DNA from: Pirellulaceae bacterium
GTDB lineage: Bacteria > Planctomycetota > Planctomycetia > Pirellulales > Pirellulaceae
NCBI GenBank assembly: GCA_022448645.1
Contig: JAKVBZ010000032.1
Span: forward strand, 1 to 52,778
Length of the DNA stretch: 52,778 nt
Direction of reading: 5' to 3'
Shown here: piece after piece, positions 24,522 to 34,320 of the stretch
Numbering within the stretch: the first letter of the stretch is position 1
Layout of the letters: each line of letters starts with the position of its first letter
The notes under the pieces: generated by a model
The model's input: only the letters and a program-made list of their open reading frames with translations
The model's database searches: none
Told to the model about the DNA's origin: nothing
Translations under genes and position numbers: made by a program

Positions 24522-27500
24522 ATGCGTTCTCTGCGAATACGGAAGGGAGACAATCGCATCGTAGACCTGGAGTCGCTTGAGCCAAGAGTTCTTCTGGCCG
24601 CAAATGGTGCGGAGGCGTCGTGGGTTCGGTCCGAGACGCATGGGGTCTACGCCGTACAGGCCACGGACGAGGGGGTGGTTCCGGTCGGCGAGGTACATCC
24701 GGATCACGAAGAACACGAGTTGTCCGGGGCGCAGATCACGGTGGGTGATTATGCTGTGGAGCCAGATGACGTCGAGCTGGCTCCTCCGTTAATGAACTAC
24801 ACGCTCACCGGACACAAATGGCCCGATTCTCGGCTTCCGATAAGTTACTACGTAAATACGGCTAATTTGCCAGCTGGTATCAACGAAGCGGATTATATTT
24901 CAGCTGTGGATGGGGCTTTTCAGGCTTGGGAAGACGTACCTACGGCGACGATTCGCTTCAATAAAATCGGTTCGGGTACTCAGTACGGAATGTCGACCGG
25001 GGATGGTGTTGCGACAGTCGGGTTTGGTACTGCCACTGCCGGAGCATTGGCGCATGCGACCTGGTCTTACGATGGATCAGGTATTGTTGATTTCGATGTC
25101 GTGTTGGGAGATGATCGGGCCAGTTGGTCGACCAGTCCGGGCGGTGGGCAAGCTGACGTTTGGGCAACGACCACTCACGAAGTCGGCCACGGGATTGGTT
25201 TAGGGCATACTCCGGACACGAATGCCAGTATGTACCAGGCTATTTTTCTCGGATCGACCCATCAACGGGATCCCAATTCGGATGACATCGCCGGTATTGA
25301 ACAACTTTATCCCGCTCCTGTGAATGAGCTGCCACCCACTCCCGGGGAGTTGTCGGCCAGTAACGTGGTGCCGACTGAGGCTACTATTTCCTGGGGCCCG
25401 TCAGTGGACCCAGATGGTGACGCTGTTACGTATGACCTACAGTATCGAAAGGACGATCTTTCCGACGATTGGAGTTCGGTTCAGTCAACGAGCAATACCA
25501 TGTTGACGATTACGGGCCTGGAGCAGCTAACGTCGTATCGTGTGCGTGTACGTGCTAATGATGGCATCGGTGCAAGTGACTGGCGAGAAGCGTCGAACTT
25601 GTTTGCGACACCGCCCTTCAATCAACCACCTACTCAGCCCGGTACTTTGACGACGGCTGATGTTTTGCAACATCAGACTTCGGTCAGTTGGGGAGCCTCA
25701 ATAGATCCTGATAATGATCCATTGACCTACGAAGTCCAGTATCGAAAGGACGACCTGTCGGACAGTTGGAGCAACACCTTCACGATAAGTTCGACGATGA
25801 TCCTCTTGACGGGATTATTAAATGACACCACCTATCGGGTGCAAGTCAGGGCCAGCGATGGGGTGGCAACCAGTTCTTGGAGATCCTCGACGAAACTGTT
25901 TACCACCCATCCGTACTTACCTGCGTTTCCGTTTGGTGAATTCGGAAAACTAGATGGCGTGACACACGTGGTGCGCTTTGTGAGTTTGAGTCGTTCATAT
26001 CACAATCCGGTGGTATTTGCTCTGCCTGCTTCCACGAATGGACAGCAGGCCGCGGTGGTGCGGCTCAGAGCGGTTCAGTCGGACCGATTTTCCGTATTTC
26101 TGGCGGAATCTTCAGGAGAGGATGGCATCCACGGGGATGAGTCGATCACGTACCTAGTGCTTGAAGCTGGTACCCATCAGCTCGAGGATGGCACGCGGCT
26201 CGAAGTGGGAACCGTATCCACGTCCGCTACGGTTGGCGGTCAGATCGATAACGTGTGGGAGTCAGTCACTTTTACGGACGGATGGTTTGAAGGTGTGACA
26301 CCCGTTGTGTTGACTCAACCACAGTCGAATGCTGGTGACGACTACTTGTCGACGCGTCAAACCAACCTGTCTTCTTTGGGGTTCGATGTTGCTTTGGAGC
26401 CCGACGAAGCTGCCACGTCTCAGCAGGTTGCTGAAATGATTGGATTCTTGGCGATTGAACCAGGAGTCCACGCGACCGGAAGTGTATTGCTGGAGGCGAA
26501 CTATACGGGGCACTCGGTTACTGACCAATGGTATGATCAAGCTTTTAGTCGGCAGTATGTGAGTGAGCCAGGTTTCTTGGCCTCCCTGGCGTCGTATAAC
26601 GGGTCTGATAACTCGCACATTCGCTATCAGGCCCTTGATGGTAACGGTGTGCAGGTCAAAGTAGGTGAGGATAGCTGGTTTGACATGGAAACGAAGCATA
26701 CTGCCGAAGAAGTTTCCTACGTGGTCATCGGAGGTGCGGGGTATTTGACTGCCACTGTTGCACAGTTAGATATTGGGCAGTTTGGTGTGATTAATGATGT
26801 AACCAATGTGCCTCAAACGATTGTCCTCGACAAAACTTTTGTGTCTCCAGTGGTGTTCGCCCAGTCAGTATCTGGAAATGGTGGCCAACCGGCGGTTGTA
26901 CGGGTCAACAATATTTTACCGGACAGATTTTCCATCTACCTGGCAGAGCCTTCCAACGAAGATGGCGTCCACGGTGCCGAAACCGTTAGCTTTCTAGTGT
27001 TGGAGGCGGGAGTTCACGAACTGGCGGATGGACGCCGCCTTGAAGTGGGCACACGGGTGACGGGTGCTTCCGTCGGACTAATGGTGGTGGATCAATGGGA
27101 GACTTTCCACTTCGCTGACTCATTTGACTCCGTACCCGTCGTCCTGACTCAGATTCAAACGGACTCGGGTCGTGATTATTTGATGACACGGCATTCGAAC
27201 ATTTCTGCTGCCGGCATGCGGCTGGCTTTGCAGCAAGAAGAAGCAATTTCGTCGCAGCACACTCCGGAAACGGTGGGTTACCTGGCCATTGAGTCAGGCT
27301 CTGGTGTATGGAACGGTCACGTCTTCGCAGCGGCAGCGACTGCCGCGGTGGTCACCGAAGATTGGCAAAAAGTCAACTTCTCACGAACCTTTTCTACGGC
27401 TCCTGTTCTGTTGTCGTCCATGAGTTCTTATTGGGGCAAGGATAGCGTTCATGTCAGGTATCGTGACCTGACGAGCAGCGACGTGGAGTTCAAGTCAGGG

Positions 27501-29264
27501 GAGGACACGACCTTTGACACTGAGCTCCTGCACGCCGAGGAATCGGTAGCCTACTTGGCAATTGATGGAAGTGGGATGTTGTCCGCTACGATCACGCAAT
27601 TAGGCATCGGCGAAGTGGGGCAGATACCGAATCTTACTAATGTTCCTCAGGAAGTTTTGCTGGAAAATACCTACTTGGCGCCCGTGGTGTTCGCTCAGTC
27701 GCCTACGGCGAACGGTGGCCAGCCTGTCGTGGCCCGTGTCGACAACGTTCAGTCCGATCGCTTCTCGATCTATCTTGCAGAACCTTCGAATGAGGATGGG
27801 GTGCACGGAGAAGAAGTCGTTTCGTACCTCGTGTTTGAATCGGGGGTTCACCAATTAGCAGATGGAACACGATTGGAAGTGGGTACCCGAACGACGGGAG
27901 CAACTGTGGGTCAGTTGGTGGTGGATCAGTGGGAAACCATGACGTTTACCCAGCCCTTCGCACAAACTCCCGTCGTGTTGTCACAGATCCAAACCGTGTC
28001 GGGTGATGCTTACCTGACAACACGCCACAACAACGCGGGCAAGAGCGGGTTCATGGTCGGTTTGCATCCAGAAGAGGCGGTTTCTGCGCAGCATGTGCCA
28101 GAAACGATTGGGTATGTCGCTATGGATATGCGTCGTGGAGTCTGGAATGGTCGTGTTTTTGAGGCGGGGCGATCCAATACCAATGTCTCGGAGGTAGCGA
28201 CTACTGTTTCGTTTGCCGCTGGTTTTGACTCCGTGCCCACGCTGCTGTCGAATATGGATAGCTACTTTGGAAAAGATAGTGCCCATGTTCGCTACCGTGA
28301 TTTAACGCAATCGTCTGTGAAATTCCAAGTCGGTGAAGACACGACCGTCGATACTGAACTGATACATGCCGTAGAGCGAGTGGCCTTCTTTGCCATCGAC
28401 GGTAACGGGACGCTGACGGCAAACGCTCCGACAGCGGCCCCCGTTGTGACGCAGGTCGTGCGAGATGGGGGTGACGATTCGGCAGCTTCTCTCGATACGT
28501 TGTCGTTTAAGTTTGATTTGCCAGTCAACGTAGCAGTCGAAGATTTGTCGCTGGAAAATAGTTCGGCCGGCGAAACTCTTGTTTCTTTGGCTGGAGTGCT
28601 CTTCCAGTATGACGCACTCACGCAAACCGCGACCTGGAGATTTGATGCCGTACCAGGCATCGGCCCAGGTTTTTACACGGCGGTTCTGGATTCCAACGCT
28701 GTTACCAGTTTAGCAGGCATTCCTCTTGACGGAGATGGAAACGGAACTGGCGGTGATGACTTTGCCACGCGGCAATTGGTGGCGCACCCGGGAGACACGA
28801 ACCTGGACGGAGACGTGGATATTCAAGACTTCAATATGCTGGCGGTCCATTATGATCCTTTAGGGATACAGGCAAAGGTGGGGTGGTCCGCCGGAAACTT
28901 TGATGGAGACGATGACGTTGATATTCGTGACTTTTCGCTGCTGGCGCGAAACTTCTTTCCGCTCGGGTATGGGTTGATATCGCCAGGGGGCGGAAGTGAC
29001 TGGTCGACGCTTGCACTGTCCGGCGACGCCGAGTTTTCAATGTTTGCAGGACTTGGTGGTGAATCGGATGGTTGGATTTCCAATCCAAAATGGGATACGG
29101 TCGTCCATCAACCACCACACTCAGTACGCCCGCAGCAGGGCTTCGCACAATTCGAGTGGATCGTAGACCAGCCGCCGACCGTGTCGGGCGCACGACATCC
29201 GGCAACCGCTTTGCAGCATTTAAAAGGGAAGGTTTTCAAAACGTCCCGCCATTGGTGCGGTTGA
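24522..29264 (+). CDS. Giant secreted matrixin-type metalloprotease with FN3, triplicated modules and dockerin-like end
   Basis: A 1580-aa exported protein. The N-terminus has the planctomycete LEPR-xLL motif (SLEPRVLLAANG, residues ~21-32). A matrixin-type zinc metalloprotease domain spans about residues 85-265, with the full metal motif HEVGHGIGLGH (His219, His223, His229) and SMY as a Met-turn. Two FN3 domains follow (~268-365 and ~367-462; each has LQYRKDDLSDDW or VQYRKDDLSDSW). Then come three modules of about 280 residues starting near 470, 750 and 1030. Each is made of three related beta units ending in YLVLEAG-, GYLAIE- and AYLAIDG-type strands, nine units in all. Residues ~1423-1485 carry two EF-hand-like dockerin repeats (DTNLDGDVDIQDFNML, DGDDDVDIRDFSLLA). 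The ~95-residue tail has no recognisable feature. ATG 24522 is used rather than the TTG just before it. Probably a surface or extracellular protease; its substrate is unknown. Confidence 0.88.
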   Translation: MRSLRIRKGDNRIVDLESLEPRVLLAANGAEASWVRSETHGVYAVQATDEGVVPVGEVHPDHEEHELSGAQITVGDYAVEPDDVELAPPLMNYTLTGHKWPDSRLPISYYVNTANLPAGINEADYISAVDGAFQAWEDVPTATIRFNKIGSGTQYGMSTGDGVATVGFGTATAGALAHATWSYDGSGIVDFDVVLGDDRASWSTSPGGGQADVWATTTHEVGHGIGLGHTPDTNASMYQAIFLGSTHQRDPNSDDIAGIEQLYPAPVNELPPTPGELSASNVVPTEATISWGPSVDPDGDAVTYDLQYRKDDLSDDWSSVQSTSNTMLTITGLEQLTSYRVRVRANDGIGASDWREASNLFATPPFNQPPTQPGTLTTADVLQHQTSVSWGASIDPDNDPLTYEVQYRKDDLSDSWSNTFTISSTMILLTGLLNDTTYRVQVRASDGVATSSWRSSTKLFTTHPYLPAFPFGEFGKLDGVTHVVRFVSLSRSYHNPVVFALPASTNGQQAAVVRLRAVQSDRFSVFLAESSGEDGIHGDESITYLVLEAGTHQLEDGTRLEVGTVSTSATVGGQIDNVWESVTFTDGWFEGVTPVVLTQPQSNAGDDYLSTRQTNLSSLGFDVALEPDEAATSQQVAEMIGFLAIEPGVHATGSVLLEANYTGHSVTDQWYDQAFSRQYVSEPGFLASLASYNGSDNSHIRYQALDGNGVQVKVGEDSWFDMETKHTAEEVSYVVIGGAGYLTATVAQLDIGQFGVINDVTNVPQTIVLDKTFVSPVVFAQSVSGNGGQPAVVRVNNILPDRFSIYLAEPSNEDGVHGAETVSFLVLEAGVHELADGRRLEVGTRVTGASVGLMVVDQWETFHFADSFDSVPVVLTQIQTDSGRDYLMTRHSNISAAGMRLALQQEEAISSQHTPETVGYLAIESGSGVWNGHVFAAAATAAVVTEDWQKVNFSRTFSTAPVLLSSMSSYWGKDSVHVRYRDLTSSDVEFKSGEDTTFDTELLHAEESVAYLAIDGSGMLSATITQLGIGEVGQIPNLTNVPQEVLLENTYLAPVVFAQSPTANGGQPVVARVDNVQSDRFSIYLAEPSNEDGVHGEEVVSYLVFESGVHQLADGTRLEVGTRTTGATVGQLVVDQWETMTFTQPFAQTPVVLSQIQTVSGDAYLTTRHNNAGKSGFMVGLHPEEAVSAQHVPETIGYVAMDMRRGVWNGRVFEAGRSNTNVSEVATTVSFAAGFDSVPTLLSNMDSYFGKDSAHVRYRDLTQSSVKFQVGEDTTVDTELIHAVERVAFFAIDGNGTLTANAPTAAPVVTQVVRDGGDDSAASLDTLSFKFDLPVNVAVEDLSLENSSAGETLVSLAGVLFQYDALTQTATWRFDAVPGIGPGFYTAVLDSNAVTSLAGIPLDGDGNGTGGDDFATRQLVAHPGDTNLDGDVDIQDFNMLAVHYDPLGIQAKVGWSAGNFDGDDDVDIRDFSLLARNFFPLGYGLISPGGGSDWSTLALSGDAEFSMFAGLGGESDGWISNPKWDTVVHQPPHSVRPQQGFAQFEWIVDQPPTVSGARHPATALQHLKGKVFKTSRHWCG

Positions 29265-29466
29265 GCTCGCGTTCAGCAGATGTGGTCATGGCGCGTCGCA
29301 GCGCACGTCCAAGGCCGTTCACGTTGTTTTCTTTCATGTCCCTATGGGGCGCGAGGGACCAGTCGCGAGGGTAAAAGAGGCAGAGAGAATGGAATTATCT
29401 GCAGCCTATGACTGGTCGTTATATCTCTACAGAATTGACTCGGCAGTTCCTTGAGCAATGCCCATC

Positions 29467-31731
29467 CTAGGGGCTCTCGTGGTAAGGTTCTTCGTTGCGA
29501 TACATTTGTAGTCTTCGGCGAAGCAACGACTTTTTGTCATTAGGGGCAAGTTGGATGCTGGCCTTCTGTTCTCGAACAGCGTCGTCGAATTGACCGTTTT
29601 CAGCGAATGCTGCCGCTAACGTTGCGCGATGCCGAAAATTGGTGCCTTGGCTGAGCCGGCAAGCGGTCTTGGCTGCATGGATGGCTTTCTCTCCGTTTCG
29701 TACCGATGAGTCGGGAGATGTCGCCATCACCCAAGCTAGATGATCGTGGGCATCAACGTAGTTGGGGTAGATGTTGATCGTACGAGTAAATCCCGTCAAG
29801 GCTTGGCGGTAATGGCGTAAACGCAGCAGGCACAGTGCGCGGAAGTAAGTTGCGGAAGGATGTTGTGGTTTCAGCGTGATCGCTTGGTCGTAGTCCAGCA
29901 AGGCCTCGCTAAATCGGTTTTGACGGAAGTGGGTGTTGGCTCGGTTGACATAGGCTTCGAAGAAAAATGGGTCTTTTTCGATTGCCACCGCATAATCGGC
30001 CAGTACTTCATCGGTTTTACCCTTCTCCGCTGCCAGGCGCCCGCGGTTGTAATACGCAGTGGCGCAATCTGGATCCCAAGCCAACGCCGTTTCAAAATCA
30101 CGAGCTGCAGCCTGCTGGTTGCCTTGTTTCAAATGAATACTACCACGATTGCTATACAGGATACCTGTTTGTGGATGAGCTGCGATCGCTTGATTGAGTA
30201 GACGGATGGATTCGTCGTGGCGTTCTTGAACCGCGTACAGATTAGCCAGGTTGGTGTAAGCTTCGAGGTAGAACTCTCGATGGATAGCCTCCAAATAATC
30301 TTGTTCGGCTCGGTTCAGGTTGTTGGCCTTTTGGTGGGCGTGGCCACGGTTGTACATGGGGCGTGCATCGTGAGCATTCTTGTTGATTACGTCAGTCCAA
30401 AGAGTAATAGCGTCTTGCCAGATCCGGTTGCGCTCTAGAGTCCACAGTCCACACACGAGAAGCAACGGAACGGCTATGTACGTGAAAGTACGGGGTTGGT
30501 TGACCAACGAATGGGCTAGTCCAGCAACAGCCACGGCCACACCCACCATGGGCAGGTACATGCGGTGCTCAAAGACCATTTCAAGATTGATGACGGAAGA
30601 CTCTACGATCAAATTGACGAACACGAATAGAATGCCAAATGCCATGGTGGGAAATCTTCTCACGTGACAGATGGCTGCCGCCATGATACAGGCCAGCACC
30701 GTGGCAGCTAACGTGGTTGACGGTGGACTGAGCCAATCAGAGGAAGTCTGTATCCAATGTGTTAGGTTCAAACGCTCGGGAGCGGGGAAGAGAACAAGCG
30801 TTGTGTAAAATGTTACGACGCGAAACTGAGTGAGCACCCGTTGCCACATGTCAAATTCGCGGAAGCCATAGCCCTGGATGAGAGCGTCGATGGGAGATGC
30901 GGTCTGCAAGTAGATGCAGAGAAAGAGCATTCCGACGAGGAGCGATGCCACCGAACCACAGATTGCAAATTGGACTCGGCGGCCCATAAAATAACGGTGC
31001 GAATGGTGGTAGAAACAGTACTCATATAACCCGATGGTGATCGGGAGCATGACGGAATTCTCTTTGGTGCCCAGCGCCAACAGCCAGCAGAGGGCCGTGC
31101 CGGTCCACCAGATTAGTCGCCTTCGAGACTTAGCTCGGCGGCCGTGGATATACGAGATGAACGCCATCAGGTAAAACAGGGTCGCCAAGCTGGCCATGCG
31201 TTGCACAGTGTACGTGACGGCCTGAGTTTGAAGTGGGTGAACCGCAAAAAGCATCGCAGCGGCTAAGGGTACCGTCCAGAGTATTGTTCGCTGGTGCGGA
31301 TTGGCGCTTTCGGTCGTTCCTGTGACGGTGCCGTGTAGCGACGTTTTCGAACGATCCAACAGCAGTATTGTCAGCCAAAACACCAGCGCTGAGTTCATGC
31401 CATGGATAATGACATTTACCAGATGGAAACCACCAACACTTAGACCGTGGAAGTAGTAGTTGATGGCAAAGGATAATTTGGCTACCGGCCGATTTTGCGA
31501 CGGACCATGCCACATGGCTTGGTGTAAATTCGAAGCCCCCAACGTTGTCAGTCGAAGATAGGGGTTATGTTCGATGTTATGTAGATCATCGAATACGAAA
31601 GGACCCTGCAAAGAATTGGCATAAACCGTTAGAGTTGCGGCCCATAGAATGAGTAACGCAATCGTGATGCGTCGTCGTGCGGTGACCGGTCTGGTCCCGG
31701 CCGGCGATGAATCTAGTCCAATGGTTTCCAT
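29467..31731 (-). CDS. TMTC-like membrane protein with C-terminal TPRs
   Basis: A 754-aa protein. The N-terminal ~430 residues form about ten transmembrane helices in the style of GT-C glycosyltransferases. The first outer loop carries the acidic pair in FVFDDLHNIEHNPYLRL, followed by NRPVAKLSFAINYYFHG and FHLVNVIIHGMNSALVFWL. From about residue 455 it becomes tetratricopeptide repeats (e.g. AYTNLANLYAVQERHDESIRL, AYYNRGRLAAEKGKTDEVLA), six or more units. This is the layout of TMTC/O-mannosyltransferase-like proteins common in planctomycetes; the sugar donor and acceptor are unknown. ATG 31731 is chosen because the seven-codon longer start is TTG at 31752, directly abutting the divergent gene. 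Divergent from the small TPR gene. Confidence 0.82.
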   Translation of the reverse strand: METIGLDSSPAGTRPVTARRRITIALLILWAATLTVYANSLQGPFVFDDLHNIEHNPYLRLTTLGASNLHQAMWHGPSQNRPVAKLSFAINYYFHGLSVGGFHLVNVIIHGMNSALVFWLTILLLDRSKTSLHGTVTGTTESANPHQRTILWTVPLAAAMLFAVHPLQTQAVTYTVQRMASLATLFYLMAFISYIHGRRAKSRRRLIWWTGTALCWLLALGTKENSVMLPITIGLYEYCFYHHSHRYFMGRRVQFAICGSVASLLVGMLFLCIYLQTASPIDALIQGYGFREFDMWQRVLTQFRVVTFYTTLVLFPAPERLNLTHWIQTSSDWLSPPSTTLAATVLACIMAAAICHVRRFPTMAFGILFVFVNLIVESSVINLEMVFEHRMYLPMVGVAVAVAGLAHSLVNQPRTFTYIAVPLLLVCGLWTLERNRIWQDAITLWTDVINKNAHDARPMYNRGHAHQKANNLNRAEQDYLEAIHREFYLEAYTNLANLYAVQERHDESIRLLNQAIAAHPQTGILYSNRGSIHLKQGNQQAAARDFETALAWDPDCATAYYNRGRLAAEKGKTDEVLADYAVAIEKDPFFFEAYVNRANTHFRQNRFSEALLDYDQAITLKPQHPSATYFRALCLLRLRHYRQALTGFTRTINIYPNYVDAHDHLAWVMATSPDSSVRNGEKAIHAAKTACRLSQGTNFRHRATLAAAFAENGQFDDAVREQKASIQLAPNDKKSLLRRRLQMYRNEEPYHESP

Positions 31732-31751
31732 TGTAGAAAGGTATTGGTCCA

Positions 31752-32684
31752 ATGTTGTGCCTGCGAAATGGTAGGGGAACTCTAGCTTACCGCTTGTGTC
31801 GCGTCATCATAAGCTGGTTCGAGCTGAACCCCAAAAGCCTCGAGATTCGCTGTCTTGTACTGTTCGCCTGTTTTACTTGGTTGCCGATGGCTACCTGGGC
31901 TGAAAACCTTTCACCAGAGGAATGGGTGGACAAGGCCCAGGGGGCCGCAGGTCGCGGTGACCTGGCTATGGCCTTGAAGTACCTGGACAAAGCAGTCGAC
32001 GCGGCACCTGACGATACATCGCACCGTTTGCGACGGGCTACGGTGCGAGATCGCAGCCGGCAACATACGAATGCGATTCAAGATTGTGATGAGGTACTCC
32101 GTCAGAATCCAGAGAACGCGTTCGCAATCCAGCTTCGAGGAGGAGCCAAGTTTAAGTCTGGCGACGTGAAAGGCTCGATTCAGGATTTTGATCGGGTGAT
32201 TAAGCTGGACCCACGACGGGAACCAAGCCATTGGCAACGCGGTATTTCTTACTATTACGCTCGGCAGTATGTACAAGGCGCTCGTCAGTTCGAATTGTAC
32301 CAAACGTATGATGGCGGCGATGTCGAGAACGTTGTCTGGCGATTCTTGTGTCAAGCTCGTACAGAAGGAGTGGCTGCGGCGCGCAAGGATATTCTGGTTT
32401 TGGAGTCGGCGGATCCTAGAATTCCGATGGAAGAAGTCTATGGTCTATTCCAAGGGAAGCTCACGATTGAAGACGTTCTGAAGGCAGCACAACGCGGAAA
32501 CCCGGACGAGCGAACTTTGAATCGCCAGTTGTTCTATGCCCACCTCTATGTGGGGTTGTATTGTGAGGCCACTGAACAACCCAAGTTGGCGGTTTACCAT
32601 CTTCGCGAAGCGGAGCGGCATCCGATTTCTCACTACATGTGGGATGTTGCGCATGTGCACGTGCAACAATTGTCCAGCCCGTGA
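31752..32684 (+). CDS. Exported small TPR protein
   Basis: A ~310-aa protein with a hydrophobic segment LVLFACFTWLPMATWA (~residues 35-50), likely a signal peptide, followed by tetratricopeptide repeats at about 57-160 (GDLAMALKYLDKAVDAAPDD, AIQDCDEVLRQNPENAFAI, GSIQDFDRVIKLDPR). The C-terminal half (residues ~165-310) lacks repeats. The frame begins at ATG 31752, opposite the TMTC-like gene. The true start could be later, but no ATG or GTG lies close to the signal segment; a TTG about 14 codons in is possible. TPRs suggest a scaffold for protein-protein contact. The divergent placement with the TPR-bearing membrane protein suggests shared regulation. Confidence 0.75.
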   Translation: MLCLRNGRGTLAYRLCRVIISWFELNPKSLEIRCLVLFACFTWLPMATWAENLSPEEWVDKAQGAAGRGDLAMALKYLDKAVDAAPDDTSHRLRRATVRDRSRQHTNAIQDCDEVLRQNPENAFAIQLRGGAKFKSGDVKGSIQDFDRVIKLDPRREPSHWQRGISYYYARQYVQGARQFELYQTYDGGDVENVVWRFLCQARTEGVAAARKDILVLESADPRIPMEEVYGLFQGKLTIEDVLKAAQRGNPDERTLNRQLFYAHLYVGLYCEATEQPKLAVYHLREAERHPISHYMWDVAHVHVQQLSSP

Positions 32685-32899
32685 TCTGTAGGGACGGATG
32701 GACATGCAGGCTGTTGATTTCGTCGACAGACCAACCAGAAGCCGGGTCGAAACTCCCTTTCGTGTCAGGAGTGATTTTTTGCTTCGGCATTTACCAACCA
32801 GCCCTGAAACTCATGAGCCGTCGGTGCTAGTTGAGGGCCTTGTCAGGGTGCGTCACAACTCCATAGCTAGAGTCGTCGGCTCGCCTTTTGTGAGCGGAA

Positions 32900-33385
32900 C
32901 TATAGTTGGTCACCCAGGCGAGCGTACTTCCCGCCAAAGTACAACAACGGTGGTCCGTCGGAGATATCCCCGGCGACAATCTCACCGATAAAGATATCAT
33001 GATCACCACCTGGAAGCACTTCGGTTAAACGGCAGTCGACCCATCCGAGAGAATCAGGAATGATCGGGGCGCCAGTTTCCGCAGTCGTAAAATTGATTCC
33101 CGAGAAGTCTTTCGGGCCGGAAAACGCGAAGCGATCAGAAAGCTCACGTTGTTTTTCACTAAGAATATTAAGAACGAAACAACCGGCCTGTTTGAATTTT
33201 TCGTGAGATTGACTTTCTTTTACAACCGCCAACAGGACACATGGTGGGTCCAAGGACAGTGAAGTCACCGCGTTTGCGGTCATACCCCAGGTTTCTTCAC
33301 CGATGGCTGTGCTGGCAACGGTGACGCCAGTGGCGAACTGTCCCATAATCTTTCGTTGGAGCTGTGAATCAAACGGCACCGTCAT
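32900..33385 (-). CDS. Flavin reductase-like domain protein
   Basis: A 161-aa flavin-binding protein of the flavin-reductase-like (FMN-binding split barrel) family. Features: MGQFATGVTVASTAIGEETW, MTANAVTSLSLDPPCVLLAV near residues 35-54, then GCFVLNILSE, DCRLTEVLPGGDHDIFIGEI and a final LLYFGGKYA. Such proteins reduce FMN/FAD with NAD(P)H or carry FMN to a partner oxygenase; no oxygenase gene is adjacent. ATG 33385 is preceded by GAGGAG at short distance. Family certain, substrate partner unknown. Confidence 0.9.
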   Translation of the reverse strand: MTVPFDSQLQRKIMGQFATGVTVASTAIGEETWGMTANAVTSLSLDPPCVLLAVVKESQSHEKFKQAGCFVLNILSEKQRELSDRFAFSGPKDFSGINFTTAETGAPIIPDSLGWVDCRLTEVLPGGDHDIFIGEIVAGDISDGPPLLYFGGKYARLGDQL

Positions 33386-33503
33386 GTCTCCTCAACAAGT
33401 TCCACATTCATCGTTCGAGCGTTCAACCGATAGCCAAACGTGCTATGCCTACGCTGGCTTTGGTAAAACCCACGATTACGATTCAAACCCGAACCGGCAA
33501 TGT

Positions 33504-33893
33504 TTACTGAGGTCGGGCAGGCTGTGCAGATGGCCGAATACGCTTTTGAATGTCCGTTTCCAGTACGCCGAAGGCTTGTTCGTGTCGTTGCAAGGACATC
33601 TGCAAAGCAGCTAATAGCCGTTTAGCCGTGTAGAAGTTGAGGATGATGCGTTGATCGATGGCGATGGGCTTCGACGGAACTCCCATCGGTTGCGGATTCA
33701 GCGCAAAATCAATAATTAACTCTTCGGGGGTTCCCGTGACGCGACAGAAATTGGCGTAGGAGGTGATTGCTTTGGATTCGTCGACCTGAATCTGGGGAGC
33801 TTGTACTTGTTGAGGCTTAGGATCGCCGGCAGGTGTTCCCTCCTCTGTCTTTGCAGGTGCCGCAGTTTCTGGTTTGTCTGTGTCCTTGGCCAT
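33504..33893 (-). CDS. DUF3467-type protein
   Basis: A 129-aa cytoplasmic protein. After a low-complexity N-terminus (KPETAAPAKTEEGTPAGDPK) the conserved DUF3467 core begins: ITSYANFCRVTGTPEELIID, followed by QRIILNFYTAKRLLAALQMSL and a C-terminal basic helix. The family's function is unknown. ATG 33893 is chosen because AAGGAG lies six bases before it; the frame extends 26 codons upstream without such a site. Located downstream of the epimerase gene on the same strand but separated by about 430 bases. Confidence 0.8.
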   Translation of the reverse strand: MAKDTDKPETAAPAKTEEGTPAGDPKPQQVQAPQIQVDESKAITSYANFCRVTGTPEELIIDFALNPQPMGVPSKPIAIDQRIILNFYTAKRLLAALQMSLQRHEQAFGVLETDIQKRIRPSAQPARPQ

Positions 33894-34222
33894 CTGGCTT
33901 CTCCTTGAGAATAAAGCTTTTTTCAGGGGATATTGGTTTTTAAATACTAGCACTTTGCGAACCGCGTGCAAGAGTCCCGAAGTTCGACAGGCTGAATTGC
34001 TCAGTTACCACCTTGTTACCAGTTCGACGGCGCACGAGCTGCCGAAAAATGGCCACGTATGCGAGCTGCCGAATAACAGCAAGGTAGTGGTTTCGCCGGT
34101 GATTTCGTGCTTAGAACTCCAAATGTAGGAGTTTTCCGGAATCGGCAGCTTGGTTGCGTAGATTTTTGTGTCGCAGATTTGACGTTACCGTGTTTCGCGC
34201 ACTCATCCATTTTTGCACGTCT

Positions 34223-34250
34223 TGAATTTGCTAGAATTCTGGCAAATTCA
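34223..34250. repeat. 9-bp perfect inverted repeat
   Basis: TGAATTTGC (34223-34231) and GCAAATTCA (34242-34250) flank ten bases containing AGAATTCT. It lies in the 430-base stretch between the epimerase end (34321) and the DUF3467 start (33893), which holds no gene. Two copies of GAGCTGCCGAA also occur at about 34036 and 34060. It could be an operator or stem; no T-run follows. Confidence 0.5.
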
Positions 34251-34320
34251 GGTCGTTGGTCACGGGAGACAGTTTGGGCACGATACGTCAGCTTAATTTA
34301 TCGCGATGATTCTCTTCCCA

